From DASQPR01 sp035713725 (GTDB lineage: Bacteria; Actinomycetota; Actinomycetes; Mycobacteriales; Micromonosporaceae), in the NCBI GenBank assembly GCA_035713725.1, contig DASTMZ010000087.1:31988-95987 (forward strand): a stretch of DNA of 64,000 nt, read 5' to 3'. Position 1 is the first letter of the stretch. Every line of letters begins with the position of its first letter. This document shows, one piece after another, positions 42,341 to 50,929 of the stretch. Both the position numbers and the translations under genes were made by a program. The notes below the pieces were generated by a model. That model was given only the letters and a program-made list of their open reading frames with translations. It made no database searches and had not been told where the DNA came from.

Positions 42341-42850
42341 TCAGCGCGGGGCGACGTCCGAGGCGCTCTTGGCGCCATGTTTCTGCCGCTGTTTGGCGTT
42401 CGGCCGTCCGGTCACCGTCGGCCGCGCGCTCGCCATCCGGTCGAGCGCGCGTGACCGGTAGTCCCGACCGACCGCGACGAGCACGATGTAGCCGAGCAGC
42501 ATGCCGGCGAGCGAGGCGCCGAGGAAGATCCAGACTTTGAAGAAGAAGTCACCGGCGCCACCCTTGAACGGGTAGGAGCCACCGGCGAACGGCGAGATCA
42601 GCACGGACGCCACGCAACCGATCGCCACCGCGACGACGAGCGGTGGCATCGCCTCGACCAGCGGCTTGCGCGCCGACCACCGGAACATCGTGACGGCGAC
42701 CACCGCGGCGATCAGCACGATCTCGGCGATCCCGACAATGTCTTGGACGCCCGAATGATGACGAGCGAGCCAATTGACGAACCACCCGAGCGTGTAGGCC
42801 GCGAAGAGCAGGCCCGCGACGATCGCGACCGGCTTGGAGCGCTCGTTCAC
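42341..42850 (-). CDS. Hypothetical four-helix membrane protein
   Basis: 169 residues with hydrophobic segments at about 8-28, 40-57, 68-88 (LVVAVAIGCVASVLISPFAGG) and 104-125 (VWIFLGASLAGMLLGYIVLVAVG), and a basic C-terminus (RPNAKQRQKHGAKSAS). SYPFKGGAGDFFFKVWIFLGASLAGMLLGY is a distinctive stretch. Function unknown; it belongs to the small membrane protein pair commonly near mshB in actinobacteria. Separated from the upstream membrane gene by a hairpin. Confidence 0.8.
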   Translation of the reverse strand: MNERSKPVAIVAGLLFAAYTLGWFVNWLARHHSGVQDIVGIAEIVLIAAVVAVTMFRWSARKPLVEAMPPLVVAVAIGCVASVLISPFAGGSYPFKGGAGDFFFKVWIFLGASLAGMLLGYIVLVAVGRDYRSRALDRMASARPTVTGRPNAKQRQKHGAKSASDVAPR

Positions 42851-42872
42851 CTCGTTGACTCCCGGAACGTCA

Positions 42873-42904
42873 GGCCGCCCGGTCGATCTCGTCGACGGGC
42901 GGCC
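42873..42904 (-). terminator. Hairpin between two membrane protein genes
   Basis: GGCCGCCCG (42873-42881) and CGGGCGGCC (42896-42904) form a perfect 9-bp stem with a 14-nt loop. It lies just after the gene ending at 43015 and upstream of the gene starting at 42850, so it may end the mshB transcript. No strong U-tract. Confidence 0.45.
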
Positions 42905-43014
42905 AGCAGCGTGATCGTCCCCAGATATAACCGCATCCGCGCGGCGCCCGCCAGCCCCGAGCGCTGCAAAGTCCCTGAGAATCCCGGCCCACCGATTTTT
43001 CGCGGCCGGTCACG

Positions 43015-43527
43015 CTACCGACGAGCGCCGCGGCCGATCGTCAATCGGCTCGGCAAGCGGCTGCCGCCTGGATGCCTGGACCGAAACAGCGCAAGATACG
43101 GCCCGATCGCCCATGCGATCGCGCCGACCAGGATCGTCACGATGCCGACCCAGTTGTTGCCGGTGATCAGCAAGTCGCCTTCGGCGCGGGTACTGCCGGC
43201 CTCGCCGACGACCACCAACCAACCGACGGCCGGGAGGACGCCGAGGCCGGTGTGCCCGGTGACGTAGCGCGTGAACCAAAAGATCGCCACGTTCGCGACG
43301 AGCACCACGAGCGGCGCGACGGGCAACCGGATCACCGCGCCACCGATGATCACGTAGAGCGGCGTGAGCATCGTGGTCCAGAACGCGGACATCGCGCCGA
43401 GACCGATGCCGACGATCGTGCCGAGCACGCGATATGTGATCTCGACGGCGCGCGGCGACCGCCCGCCGGCACCGGACGAGTCAGTCGACGCCGGCAAAGA
43501 GATCACTTTCCCAGCCGTTGGGCCCAT
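43015..43527 (-). CDS. Hypothetical membrane protein following mshB
   Basis: 170 residues with four hydrophobic segments (VLGTIVGIGLGAMSAFWTTML, LYVIIGGAVIRLPVAPLVVLVANVAIFWFT, GLGVLPAVGWLVVVGEA, WVGIVTILVGAIAWAIGPYLALF) and a basic tail. ATG 43527 (AAGGG upstream) overlaps the end of mshB by 47 bp; GTG 43506 is the alternative start. Likely cotranscribed with mshB. Function unknown. Confidence 0.75.
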   Translation of the reverse strand: MGPTAGKVISLPASTDSSGAGGRSPRAVEITYRVLGTIVGIGLGAMSAFWTTMLTPLYVIIGGAVIRLPVAPLVVLVANVAIFWFTRYVTGHTGLGVLPAVGWLVVVGEAGSTRAEGDLLITGNNWVGIVTILVGAIAWAIGPYLALFRSRHPGGSRLPSRLTIGRGARR

Positions 43528-44389
43528 CCGCCGGACCCTTCTTGCCGACCGCCAGGATGTAGTGCTCGATTGCCATGAACGCATCGCTCGGTCCGCCGGC
43601 CAGCGACCGCAGCCACGACGACGGTGGGATCTGCGTCGCGTGCGCGGCCAGCGCGGCGCGCTTGCGGTCGGCTTGGGCGCTGGCGTCGACGACCGCGGCG
43701 ATCTGGTCGTCCGGTGTCGCAAACGGGATGTCATCGACGGTCTGCGCGTCGCCGAACGGGTTATCGCTCGAGTCCCGGAACGCTTCGAGCCCGGCCGCGA
43801 GAACGCTGCGCGGTATGCCGGTCCAATAGACCTTGTCCGGTCCGTACCCGGCGTCGGCGGCCAACTCGACGGCACGCATCGTGACCCGGTGCGCCTGGAT
43901 GTGATCCGGGTGCCCGTAGAAGCCGTTCGGGTCGTACGTGACGACCACCTGCGGGCGTACGTCGTCGAGCACCTCGAGAAGCAGCCGCGCGGCCTCGTCG
44001 AGGTCGGCCCGCCAGAAGCATCGAGGGTGCTCGTTGGTGGGCAGGCCCATCATTCCGGAGTCGCGATAACGCCCGGCACCGCCGAGGTAGCGATGGTCGG
44101 TGACGCCCAACGCGGCGCACGCGGCGTCCAGCTCCGCGATGCGCCAGCCACCGAGTTGATCGGCCTCGGCCGCGGCCAGTTGCGCGAGCGCGGGGACGTG
44201 AATCTCGCCCTCCTCGCCCAGGGTGCACGTGACGAGCGTGACGTGCGCGCCGCTGCCCGCGTAGTGCGCCATCGTCGCGCCGGTGCCGACCGACTCGTCG
44301 TCCGGATGCGCGTGGACAAACAGAATCCGACGGTCCGTACGGCTGGCGGTCGGCGCGTTCATCGGCGGCTCGGTGGGTGAGGCGGTCAC
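43481..44389 (-). CDS. mshB: Mycothiol biosynthesis deacetylase MshB
   Basis: 302 residues of the PIG-L/LmbE zinc deacetylase family: FVHAHPDDESVGTG (AHPDDE; His28, Asp31), TCTLGEEGEIHVP, and the second motif YGHPDHIQAH with the third zinc His. The length and the phrase LGGAGRYRDSGMMG are typical of MshB rather than Mca. It deacetylates GlcNAc-inositol in mycothiol synthesis, agreeing with the mycoredoxin gene in this window. GTG start at 44389, divergent from the S9 peptidase. Confidence 0.94.
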   Translation of the reverse strand: MTASPTEPPMNAPTASRTDRRILFVHAHPDDESVGTGATMAHYAGSGAHVTLVTCTLGEEGEIHVPALAQLAAAEADQLGGWRIAELDAACAALGVTDHRYLGGAGRYRDSGMMGLPTNEHPRCFWRADLDEAARLLLEVLDDVRPQVVVTYDPNGFYGHPDHIQAHRVTMRAVELAADAGYGPDKVYWTGIPRSVLAAGLEAFRDSSDNPFGDAQTVDDIPFATPDDQIAAVVDASAQADRKRAALAAHATQIPPSSWLRSLAGGPSDAFMAIEHYILAVGKKGPADGPNGWESDLFAGVD

Positions 44390-44524
44390 TCGGCCACTCT
44401 ATCCGTCCGGCGGGCCGCATCCTTCGCCTCCACGGCGGCACGCGACCTGCGCGGCGACCGGGTCCGGTGGCCGAAGTCCGAGGGAGTGTCGGCGGGATTC
44501 GAGCCGCGGCGGCATCATGGTCGG

Positions 44525-46777
44525 ATGGAGTACCCGGAACTCGCAGCCCGTACCCGCAGATTCACCTACGGCGCACCACGCGCCGTGACCGTCGGCTCGG
44601 ACGGCGCGCGCGTGGCCTTCCTGCGGTCGCGTGGCCCGGAGGATCCGGTCGACGCGCTGTGGGTGTTCGACGTCGCGATCGGCGAGGAGCGGCTGATCGC
44701 CGACCCTACAGTGCTCCTCGCCGAGTCGGGCGAGGCGTCGACCGAGCTCAGTGACGCGGAACGCGCACTGCGCGAGCGAACCCGGCTCGCCGCGTCCGGG
44801 ATCGGTACGTTCGCGACCGACCCGAAGGCCGCCATCGCCGCGTTCACGCTCGGCGGCAAGCTCTTCTCCGCCGACCTTCGCTCCGGTGACGTACGCCGAG
44901 CCGCGGCCGCGCCGGCGCCGATCGATCCGTGGCCGGACCCGACCGGGCGTCGCATCGCGTACGTGTCCACGGAGTCGGGCGCGGGCGCACTCCGCATCAC
45001 GAGCGCGATCAGCGAGGATCCCGCGTCCGACGCGCTGATCGCGGCGGAGGAGGGCATCTCCTGGGGGCTTGCTGAGTTCATCGCGGCCGAGGAGTTCGGT
45101 CGCTACCGCGGCTACTGGTGGTCGCCGGACGGCAACGCGCTGCTGGCCGCGCGCGTCGACGAGTCCCGGGTGAACCGGTGGCACCTCGCCGATCCGACCG
45201 AACCGGGCACCGCGCCGCGCACCATCGCGTACCCGCATGCCGGCTCCACGAACGCCGAGGTGAGCCTGCATCTGCTCGACCTCGAGGGCGGCTGGGTCGA
45301 CGTGCACTGGGATCGGGAGACCTATCCGTATGTCGTCGCGGTCGCGTGGTCGGAGACCGGCGGCCCGCTGATCACGGTGCTGCGCCGCCTCCAACAGCAC
45401 GGGCTGGTGCTCGCCGTCGATCCGCGCACTGGCGAGACGCAAGTGCACGCCGAGCTCGCCGACCCGCGCTGGGTGGAGCCGATCGGCGGTACGCCGATGT
45501 ACCTGCCGGACGGCCGCGTGCTGGTCGGCGGCGAGCTGGCCCACGACGGGTACGACGCGCGGTGCCTGTTCGCGGACGGCACCCTGGTCAGCCCGCCCGG
45601 CCTCTACGTACGCCGGGTCTGCGGCCGGGTGGACGGCGGGGACCTCGTCGTGGAGGCCTCCGACGGGGAACCCAGCGAGGTGCACCTGTTCCGGGTCAGC
45701 CTCGGCAACGGCATGTCGGGAGTGGACGTCACGCGGCTGACCAGCGTGCCGGGCGTACACGCCGGGGTCGTTGGCGGCGCGACGCTGGTCATCGGTTCGG
45801 CGTCGCTCGACCACGCTGGCACGCAATGGACCGTGCATCGCATCGGCCGGCCACACGACCGCGCGAGTGCCGGGGCGGCCGACCAAGGCGTCGGCATACA
45901 CCGCCCGTCCCTCGGCGTCGGCGTGGCGGGCAGCGGGGACCTGCTCTCGCTGGTCGGCAGCATCGGCAACCTCGCCGCGAACCCGCCGTTCGCACCACGT
46001 CCGGCACTCGAACGCGTCACGGACCGCCGCATTCCGGTCGCCGTGGTCTACCCGCGCAACCATGTCGCCGGTCGCCGATTGCCGGTGCTGGTCGACATCT
46101 ACGGCGGCCCAGGTCACCAGGAGGTGGTCGCGGCGCGCGCGCGGTGGCTGGACCGGCAGTGGTGGGCGGACGCCGGCTTCGCGGTGGTGACGATCGACAA
46201 CCGGGGTACGCCCGGTGTGGCGCCGAGCTTCGAGAAGGTGATCCACCGCCGGATGACCGACGTCGTCATCGGCGACCAGGTCGATGCGTTGCACGCGTTG
46301 GCCGATAAGCACACCGACCTCGATCTCGCGCGCGTGGTGATCCGCGGCTGGTCGTTCGGTGGCTGGCTGTCCGCGCTCGCCGCGCTCAAGCGACCGGACA
46401 TCTACAAGGCGGCCGTGGTCGGCGCACCGGTCACCGACTGGGAGCTCTACGACACCGCCTACACCGAGCGTTATCTCGGCCTGCCCGGTGACGGTTCCGA
46501 GGTGTACGCCCACCACAGCATCGTCGAACTCGCGCGCGAGCCGATCCGGCCGGGCGAGCTGACCAGCCCGATGCTTCTGGTGCACGGGTTCGCCGACGAC
46601 AACGTGGTTGCCGCGAACACGCTGCGACTGTCCGCCGCGTTGTTGGCCACTGGCCGTACGCACGCGATGATCCCGCTGCCCGGCGCGTCGCACATGGCCG
46701 CTGGCGGCCTGCGCGAACGCCTGATGCGACTGGAGCTACGTTTCTTGCGGGAGTCACTCGGAATCGTCGAGCCGTAA
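44525..46777 (+). CDS. S9 family (DPP IV/prolyl oligopeptidase) serine peptidase
   Basis: 750 residues from ATG 44525. A seven- or eight-bladed propeller (about 1-480, with GISWGLAEFIAAEEFGRYRGYWWSPDGNALLAARVDESRV, the DPP IV-type EEF motif binding the substrate N-terminus) precedes the alpha/beta hydrolase domain. Catalytic Ser610 in GWSFGGW, Asp691 or 692 in GFADDNV, and His723 in GASHM. The Glu-Glu-Phe segment suggests dipeptidyl-peptidase IV-like exopeptidase activity. No signal peptide, so probably cytosolic peptide recycling. Confidence 0.9.
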   Translation: MEYPELAARTRRFTYGAPRAVTVGSDGARVAFLRSRGPEDPVDALWVFDVAIGEERLIADPTVLLAESGEASTELSDAERALRERTRLAASGIGTFATDPKAAIAAFTLGGKLFSADLRSGDVRRAAAAPAPIDPWPDPTGRRIAYVSTESGAGALRITSAISEDPASDALIAAEEGISWGLAEFIAAEEFGRYRGYWWSPDGNALLAARVDESRVNRWHLADPTEPGTAPRTIAYPHAGSTNAEVSLHLLDLEGGWVDVHWDRETYPYVVAVAWSETGGPLITVLRRLQQHGLVLAVDPRTGETQVHAELADPRWVEPIGGTPMYLPDGRVLVGGELAHDGYDARCLFADGTLVSPPGLYVRRVCGRVDGGDLVVEASDGEPSEVHLFRVSLGNGMSGVDVTRLTSVPGVHAGVVGGATLVIGSASLDHAGTQWTVHRIGRPHDRASAGAADQGVGIHRPSLGVGVAGSGDLLSLVGSIGNLAANPPFAPRPALERVTDRRIPVAVVYPRNHVAGRRLPVLVDIYGGPGHQEVVAARARWLDRQWWADAGFAVVTIDNRGTPGVAPSFEKVIHRRMTDVVIGDQVDALHALADKHTDLDLARVVIRGWSFGGWLSALAALKRPDIYKAAVVGAPVTDWELYDTAYTERYLGLPGDGSEVYAHHSIVELAREPIRPGELTSPMLLVHGFADDNVVAANTLRLSAALLATGRTHAMIPLPGASHMAAGGLRERLMRLELRFLRESLGIVEP

Positions 46778-46838
46778 CCACCGGTAGCGTGGCGACCGGC
46801 CGCCTTGTCTATGAGGTTCGCCGCATAGGGTCGGCGGC

Positions 46839-48275
46839 ATGACTCAATTCGACGCGGCGGTGGCGGCCGTCGAGGCGGCGATCGCCGCGGGAGCACGCTA
46901 TGCCGACGCGCGCGTGATGCATCGACGCACCGAGTCGATGTCCGCGCGCAACGGCGACATCGAAGAACTCGAGCAGAACGAAGACGCCGGCGTCGGGGTG
47001 CGCGCCCTGGTCGGCTCCGGCTGGGGCTTCTACGCGGTTCCCGACATGTCCGATGCGGCGGCGCGCGCCGCCGGCGAGCGAGCCGCCGCGATCGCGGCGG
47101 CCAGCGCGACGGTGGCCGGCAAGCCGGTCGACCTGGTCGGTTCGACTCCAGCGACGGCGTCGTGGGCGTCGACGTGCGAGGTCGACCCGCTGTCCGTACC
47201 CCTGTCGGACAAGGGCGACCTGCTGGTACGCGTGACCGGCGACATGCACCGCGCGGGCGGCGACCAGTCCACTGCGCTCTACCAAGTCTGGGACACCCAC
47301 AAGTGGTTCGTATCGTCCGAGGGACATCGGATCGACCAACACGTACGCGAGTGTGGCGGCGGCATCTCGACAACCGTGATCGGCGACGGTGAGACGCAGC
47401 GGCGCTCCTATCCGTCCTACCGCGGGCAGTACGGCACGCGCGGCTGGGAGCTGATCAACGAGCTGGACATCGCGGCGCACGGCGAGCGGGTCGTCGACGA
47501 GGCCCGGGCCTTGTTGACCGCGCCGTTGTGCCCGTCCGGCGAGACGACTCTCATCGTCGGCGGCGAGCAGATGGCGCTGCAGATCCATGAGTCCGTCGGC
47601 CACGCCATCGAACTCGACCGGATTCTCGGCTGGGAGGCGGCGTACGCCGGCACGTCATGGCTCGACCTGACGCAACTCGGTTCGCTGCGCTACGGCTCGG
47701 ACCTCATGAACATCGTCATCGACCCGCGCATCCCCGGCGCGCTCGGCTCGTTCGGGTACGACGACGAGGGCACCGCCGCGGCACCACGCGACGCGGTGCG
47801 GGGCGGCATCTGGGTCGGCGTCCTCGCCGGACGTGACTCGGCCAGCGCCGCCGGTCTGGACTACGCCGGCTCGGTACGCGCCGACGGCTGGGCGAGGTTG
47901 CCGATGGTGCGCATGACGAATGTCGGGCTCGAGCCCGGCCCGCACACGTTGGAGGAGATGATCGCGGCGACCGACGACGGCATCATGATGGACTTCAACC
48001 GTTCCTGGTCCATTGACGACCGGCGGCTCAACTTCCAGTTCGGCTGCGAAATTGGCTGGGAGATCAAGGATGGCAAGCGTGGCCGGATGCTGCGCAACCC
48101 CACGTATACCGGCATCGGGCCAAAGTTCTGGCAGTCGATGGACATGCTCTCGTCGGAGAGCCTGCCGTGGGGCACGCCGAACTGCGGCAAAGGCCAGCCC
48201 GGCCAGACCGGGCACACCGGGCATCCTTCGGCGCCGGCTCGGTTCAGCAACGTGAGGGTCGGGGTGAGGGCATGA
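46839..48275 (+). CDS. tldD: TldD metallopeptidase subunit
   Basis: 478 residues with the catalytic HESVGH (His250, Glu251, His255) in MALQIHESVGHAIELDRILGWE and the zinc Cys in TPNCGKGQPGQ near residue 449. TldD and TldE/PmbA form a heterodimer that degrades unfolded peptides and, in some genomes, cleaves leader peptides of ribosomally made products. ATG 46839; the tldE gene follows after 52 bp on the same strand. Confidence 0.93.
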   Translation: MTQFDAAVAAVEAAIAAGARYADARVMHRRTESMSARNGDIEELEQNEDAGVGVRALVGSGWGFYAVPDMSDAAARAAGERAAAIAAASATVAGKPVDLVGSTPATASWASTCEVDPLSVPLSDKGDLLVRVTGDMHRAGGDQSTALYQVWDTHKWFVSSEGHRIDQHVRECGGGISTTVIGDGETQRRSYPSYRGQYGTRGWELINELDIAAHGERVVDEARALLTAPLCPSGETTLIVGGEQMALQIHESVGHAIELDRILGWEAAYAGTSWLDLTQLGSLRYGSDLMNIVIDPRIPGALGSFGYDDEGTAAAPRDAVRGGIWVGVLAGRDSASAAGLDYAGSVRADGWARLPMVRMTNVGLEPGPHTLEEMIAATDDGIMMDFNRSWSIDDRRLNFQFGCEIGWEIKDGKRGRMLRNPTYTGIGPKFWQSMDMLSSESLPWGTPNCGKGQPGQTGHTGHPSAPARFSNVRVGVRA

Positions 48276-48327
48276 GCGCGAGGAGTGAGCTTGCGAGCCC
48301 CGCAGTCGCCATGCAGGGAGGCTCAGC

Positions 48328-49698
48328 ATGACTCAGCTAGATCTGGCCGGTCGCATCGTCGAGATGGTCAAGGCGGCCGCTCCGGATGCCGAGACCGAGG
48401 TGTCCGTCGACACGACCGCGCTGGCGCTGACGCGGTTCGCGAACTCGATGATCCACCAGAACGTCGCGGACGAGACCACCACGGTGCGGCTCGTTACGCA
48501 CTTGGATGGCCGTACCGTCGCATCGACCACGACGGTGACCAGCGACGAAGCGCTCGGCTCGTTCCTGGCCCGGACCGTCGACGCGGTCCGGATCGCTCCG
48601 CTCGACCCAGGCTGGCCGGGCCTCACCCCCGCGGCGGCGCTGGCGACCAGCGGTACCGCCGACGAGTCCGTCGTGAACTCGACGCCGGCCGATCGCGCGG
48701 CGCGGATCCGGGCGTTCGTCGATTCGGCGGGCGGCCTCACCACCGCCGGATACTGCCGGACGCGGCACACGCACGCCGCGTTCGCGAACTCGGCCGGCCA
48801 TGCGGTGGCCGGGTCGACCGCCGAGATCGCCATGGACGGCATCGCTCGGACCGGTTCGAGCGACGGCTCGGCGCGCGCCGCGAGCGCGTTCCTGTCCGAC
48901 GTGGACGGCGCGATCCTCGGCGCTCGTGCGGCCGCGAAGGCGCGTGCCGGCGACGGCGCGGTCGAGCTGTCGCCCGGCCGGTACGAGGTGGTGCTCGAAC
49001 AGACCGCGGTCGCCGACGTGCTGCAGGCGCTGGCGATGTTCGGCTTCAACGGAAAGGGCGTCAACGAGCGACAGTCGTTCCTGGAGGCCGGCGCGCAACA
49101 GATGGACGCCGCGATCACGTTCGTCGACGACGCGATCAGCCCCGGCATGATCGGGTTGCCGTTCGACGCCGAGGGCACGCCGAAGCAGGTCACCACCGTG
49201 GTCGACGCCGGCCGGACGGTCGGGCCGGTGCAGGATCGGCGTACCGCGGCACAGGCCGGTACGCAGTCGACCGGGAACGCAATTGGCATGTCGTTCGGTG
49301 CGTTCGCGTTGAACCTGAGCCTTCGGCCGGCCGACGGCGACTCGATCACCGAGGCCGACGGCCCCGCTGCGGACTCGTCGGTGGCCGCACTGGTTTCGAG
49401 GATGTCGCACGGCATCCTGGTCACCGATCACTGGTATACGCGGGTGCTCGATCCACGCACGCTGGTGATGACCGGCCTCACCCGCAACGGCGCGTGGCTC
49501 GTCGAGAACGGCGAGATCATCTCTCCGGTGCGGAACTTCCGCTTCACTCAGTCCTACCCGCAGGCGCTCGGCCCGGGTTCGGTCATCGCGGTGGGTACGC
49601 ACGCCATCGCGGTGCCGAACAACTACTCGCAAGCATCGTTCCGGTGTCCGGCCCTGCACCTGGCGTCGTGGAATTTCACCGGCGGCGCCTCTGGGTGA
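48328..49698 (+). CDS. pmbA: TldE/PmbA partner subunit
   Basis: 456 residues of the PmbA/TldE fold without the HExxxH motif of TldD. Diagnostic segments are GRYEVVLEQTAVADVLQALAMFGFNGKGVNERQSFL and the C-terminal NFRFTQSYPQALGPGSVIAVG. It forms the inactive but required half of the TldD/TldE protease. The ATG at 48328 has GGGAGG upstream. Second gene of the tldD-tldE operon. Confidence 0.93.
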   Translation: MTQLDLAGRIVEMVKAAAPDAETEVSVDTTALALTRFANSMIHQNVADETTTVRLVTHLDGRTVASTTTVTSDEALGSFLARTVDAVRIAPLDPGWPGLTPAAALATSGTADESVVNSTPADRAARIRAFVDSAGGLTTAGYCRTRHTHAAFANSAGHAVAGSTAEIAMDGIARTGSSDGSARAASAFLSDVDGAILGARAAAKARAGDGAVELSPGRYEVVLEQTAVADVLQALAMFGFNGKGVNERQSFLEAGAQQMDAAITFVDDAISPGMIGLPFDAEGTPKQVTTVVDAGRTVGPVQDRRTAAQAGTQSTGNAIGMSFGAFALNLSLRPADGDSITEADGPAADSSVAALVSRMSHGILVTDHWYTRVLDPRTLVMTGLTRNGAWLVENGEIISPVRNFRFTQSYPQALGPGSVIAVGTHAIAVPNNYSQASFRCPALHLASWNFTGGASG

Positions 49699-50085
49699 CG
49701 GTCGCGGCGCAGGGGCCGGCGTCGACGGGCTGCGCAACGTGTTGGCCACCGCCTGCTGGGTGACCGGCGGGCGGATGGCGGGCTACCTGATGGTGGCCGC
49801 GCCGCGATCGCCAGAGTGAGGTTCTGCACACCCGGCCGAAATGTGATGTGACGGCTTTCCTTACCGCGGGCGTTGGGATCACACTGCCCACCGATGCGAT
49901 ATACGCCCGTCAGCCGGGCGTAACGTGTCCACCGACGCGGGGGCGGCGTTGCGCTCGCGATCTTCGGCCGACGAGTCCACTGGGCCGGGATCCTGACGCA
50001 CCACTGCGCCAGGCGTCGCCCAGCCTGGAGCGGCACGCCCGGAACGACCGGGCACCGGGAGACCCGTCAGGGAGCGAAGACGACG
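49699..50085. promoter_or_regulatory. 387-bp region upstream of the succinate dehydrogenase operon
   Basis: No gene is credible here. TACGCCCG-TCAGC-CGGGCGTA (49902-49922) is a perfect 8-bp inverted repeat beside GATATA, an AT-rich patch that could be a -10. It is a candidate operator for the sdh operon; otherwise nothing distinct is seen. Confidence 0.4.
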
Positions 50086-50913
50086 ATGACCACGACGACG
50101 GCCCGACCCCCGTCGGCGCAGCCGGCCACGCCTCGGCCACGCGCCACCATTTCGGCCAAGACCTTACGTACGGATCGCTGGTGGGTCGCACCCGCGCTAA
50201 CCGTCGTTGGCTTAGTGGCATGGTTGGCGTACGCCACGGTGCGGGTGTTCATGCAGCGCGACTACTTCGCCACCGGCGCCGGCTTCCATTACCTGACACC
50301 GTTCTATTCGCCGTGCGTATCCGACGCATGCAACCCGGCGGCCGCCGAGTTCGGTCGTTGGGTTCCAGCCAGCCCGCTGCTGCCGTACGCGCTGATCAGC
50401 CTGCCGTTCCTGCTGCTGTTCCGGCTCACTTGCTACTACTACCGCAAGGCCTACTACCGCAGCTTCTGGGCATCACCGCCGGCCTGCGCGGTGCCCGACG
50501 GCCACCGGACGTACAGCGGCGAGACGCGCTTTCCCCTGATCTTCCAGAACGCCCACCGCTACATGTTCTATCTGGCCGTGCTGATCTCGGTGGTGAACAC
50601 CTGGGACGCGATCCGGTCGTTCTGGGGCACCGACGGCGGCGGCTTCGGACTTGGCAACCTCGTCCTGCTCGCCAACGTCGTGCTGCTGTGGGCCTACACC
50701 GTCTCGTGCCACTCGTGCCGGCACATCATCGGCGGTCGATTGAAGCACTTCTCCAAGCACCCGGTTCGCTACCGCGCGTGGGGCTTCGTGTCCCGACTCA
50801 ACGGCCACCACATGGGTCTCGCGTGGACGACGCTCGCGTCGCTCGCGGTGACCGACTTCTACGTGTGGGCCGTCTCCGCCGGTTGGTTCTCCGACCTGCG
50901 CTTCATCAACTGA
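50086..50913 (+). CDS. sdhC: Succinate dehydrogenase membrane anchor (Sdh1-type)
   Basis: 275 residues with five or so helices (about 35-55, 98-120, 155-175, 190-212, 245-265) and several conserved-looking His: NAHRYMFY, SCHSCRHIIGG and NGHHMG. This large single anchor matches the mycobacterial Sdh1 cytochrome b-like subunit (Rv0249c) rather than the small SdhC/SdhD pair. It anchors SdhAB and passes electrons to menaquinone. First gene of sdhC-sdhA-sdhB; the next ATG is 17 nt after its stop. Confidence 0.88.
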   Translation: MTTTTARPPSAQPATPRPRATISAKTLRTDRWWVAPALTVVGLVAWLAYATVRVFMQRDYFATGAGFHYLTPFYSPCVSDACNPAAAEFGRWVPASPLLPYALISLPFLLLFRLTCYYYRKAYYRSFWASPPACAVPDGHRTYSGETRFPLIFQNAHRYMFYLAVLISVVNTWDAIRSFWGTDGGGFGLGNLVLLANVVLLWAYTVSCHSCRHIIGGRLKHFSKHPVRYRAWGFVSRLNGHHMGLAWTTLASLAVTDFYVWAVSAGWFSDLRFIN

Positions 50914-50929
50914 CCAACCAGAAGGCGTC

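Noticed and set aside
44399..46693. 764-codon open frame antisense to the S9 peptidase
   Set aside because: Composition is shadow-like, and the sense strand holds a complete catalytic triad.
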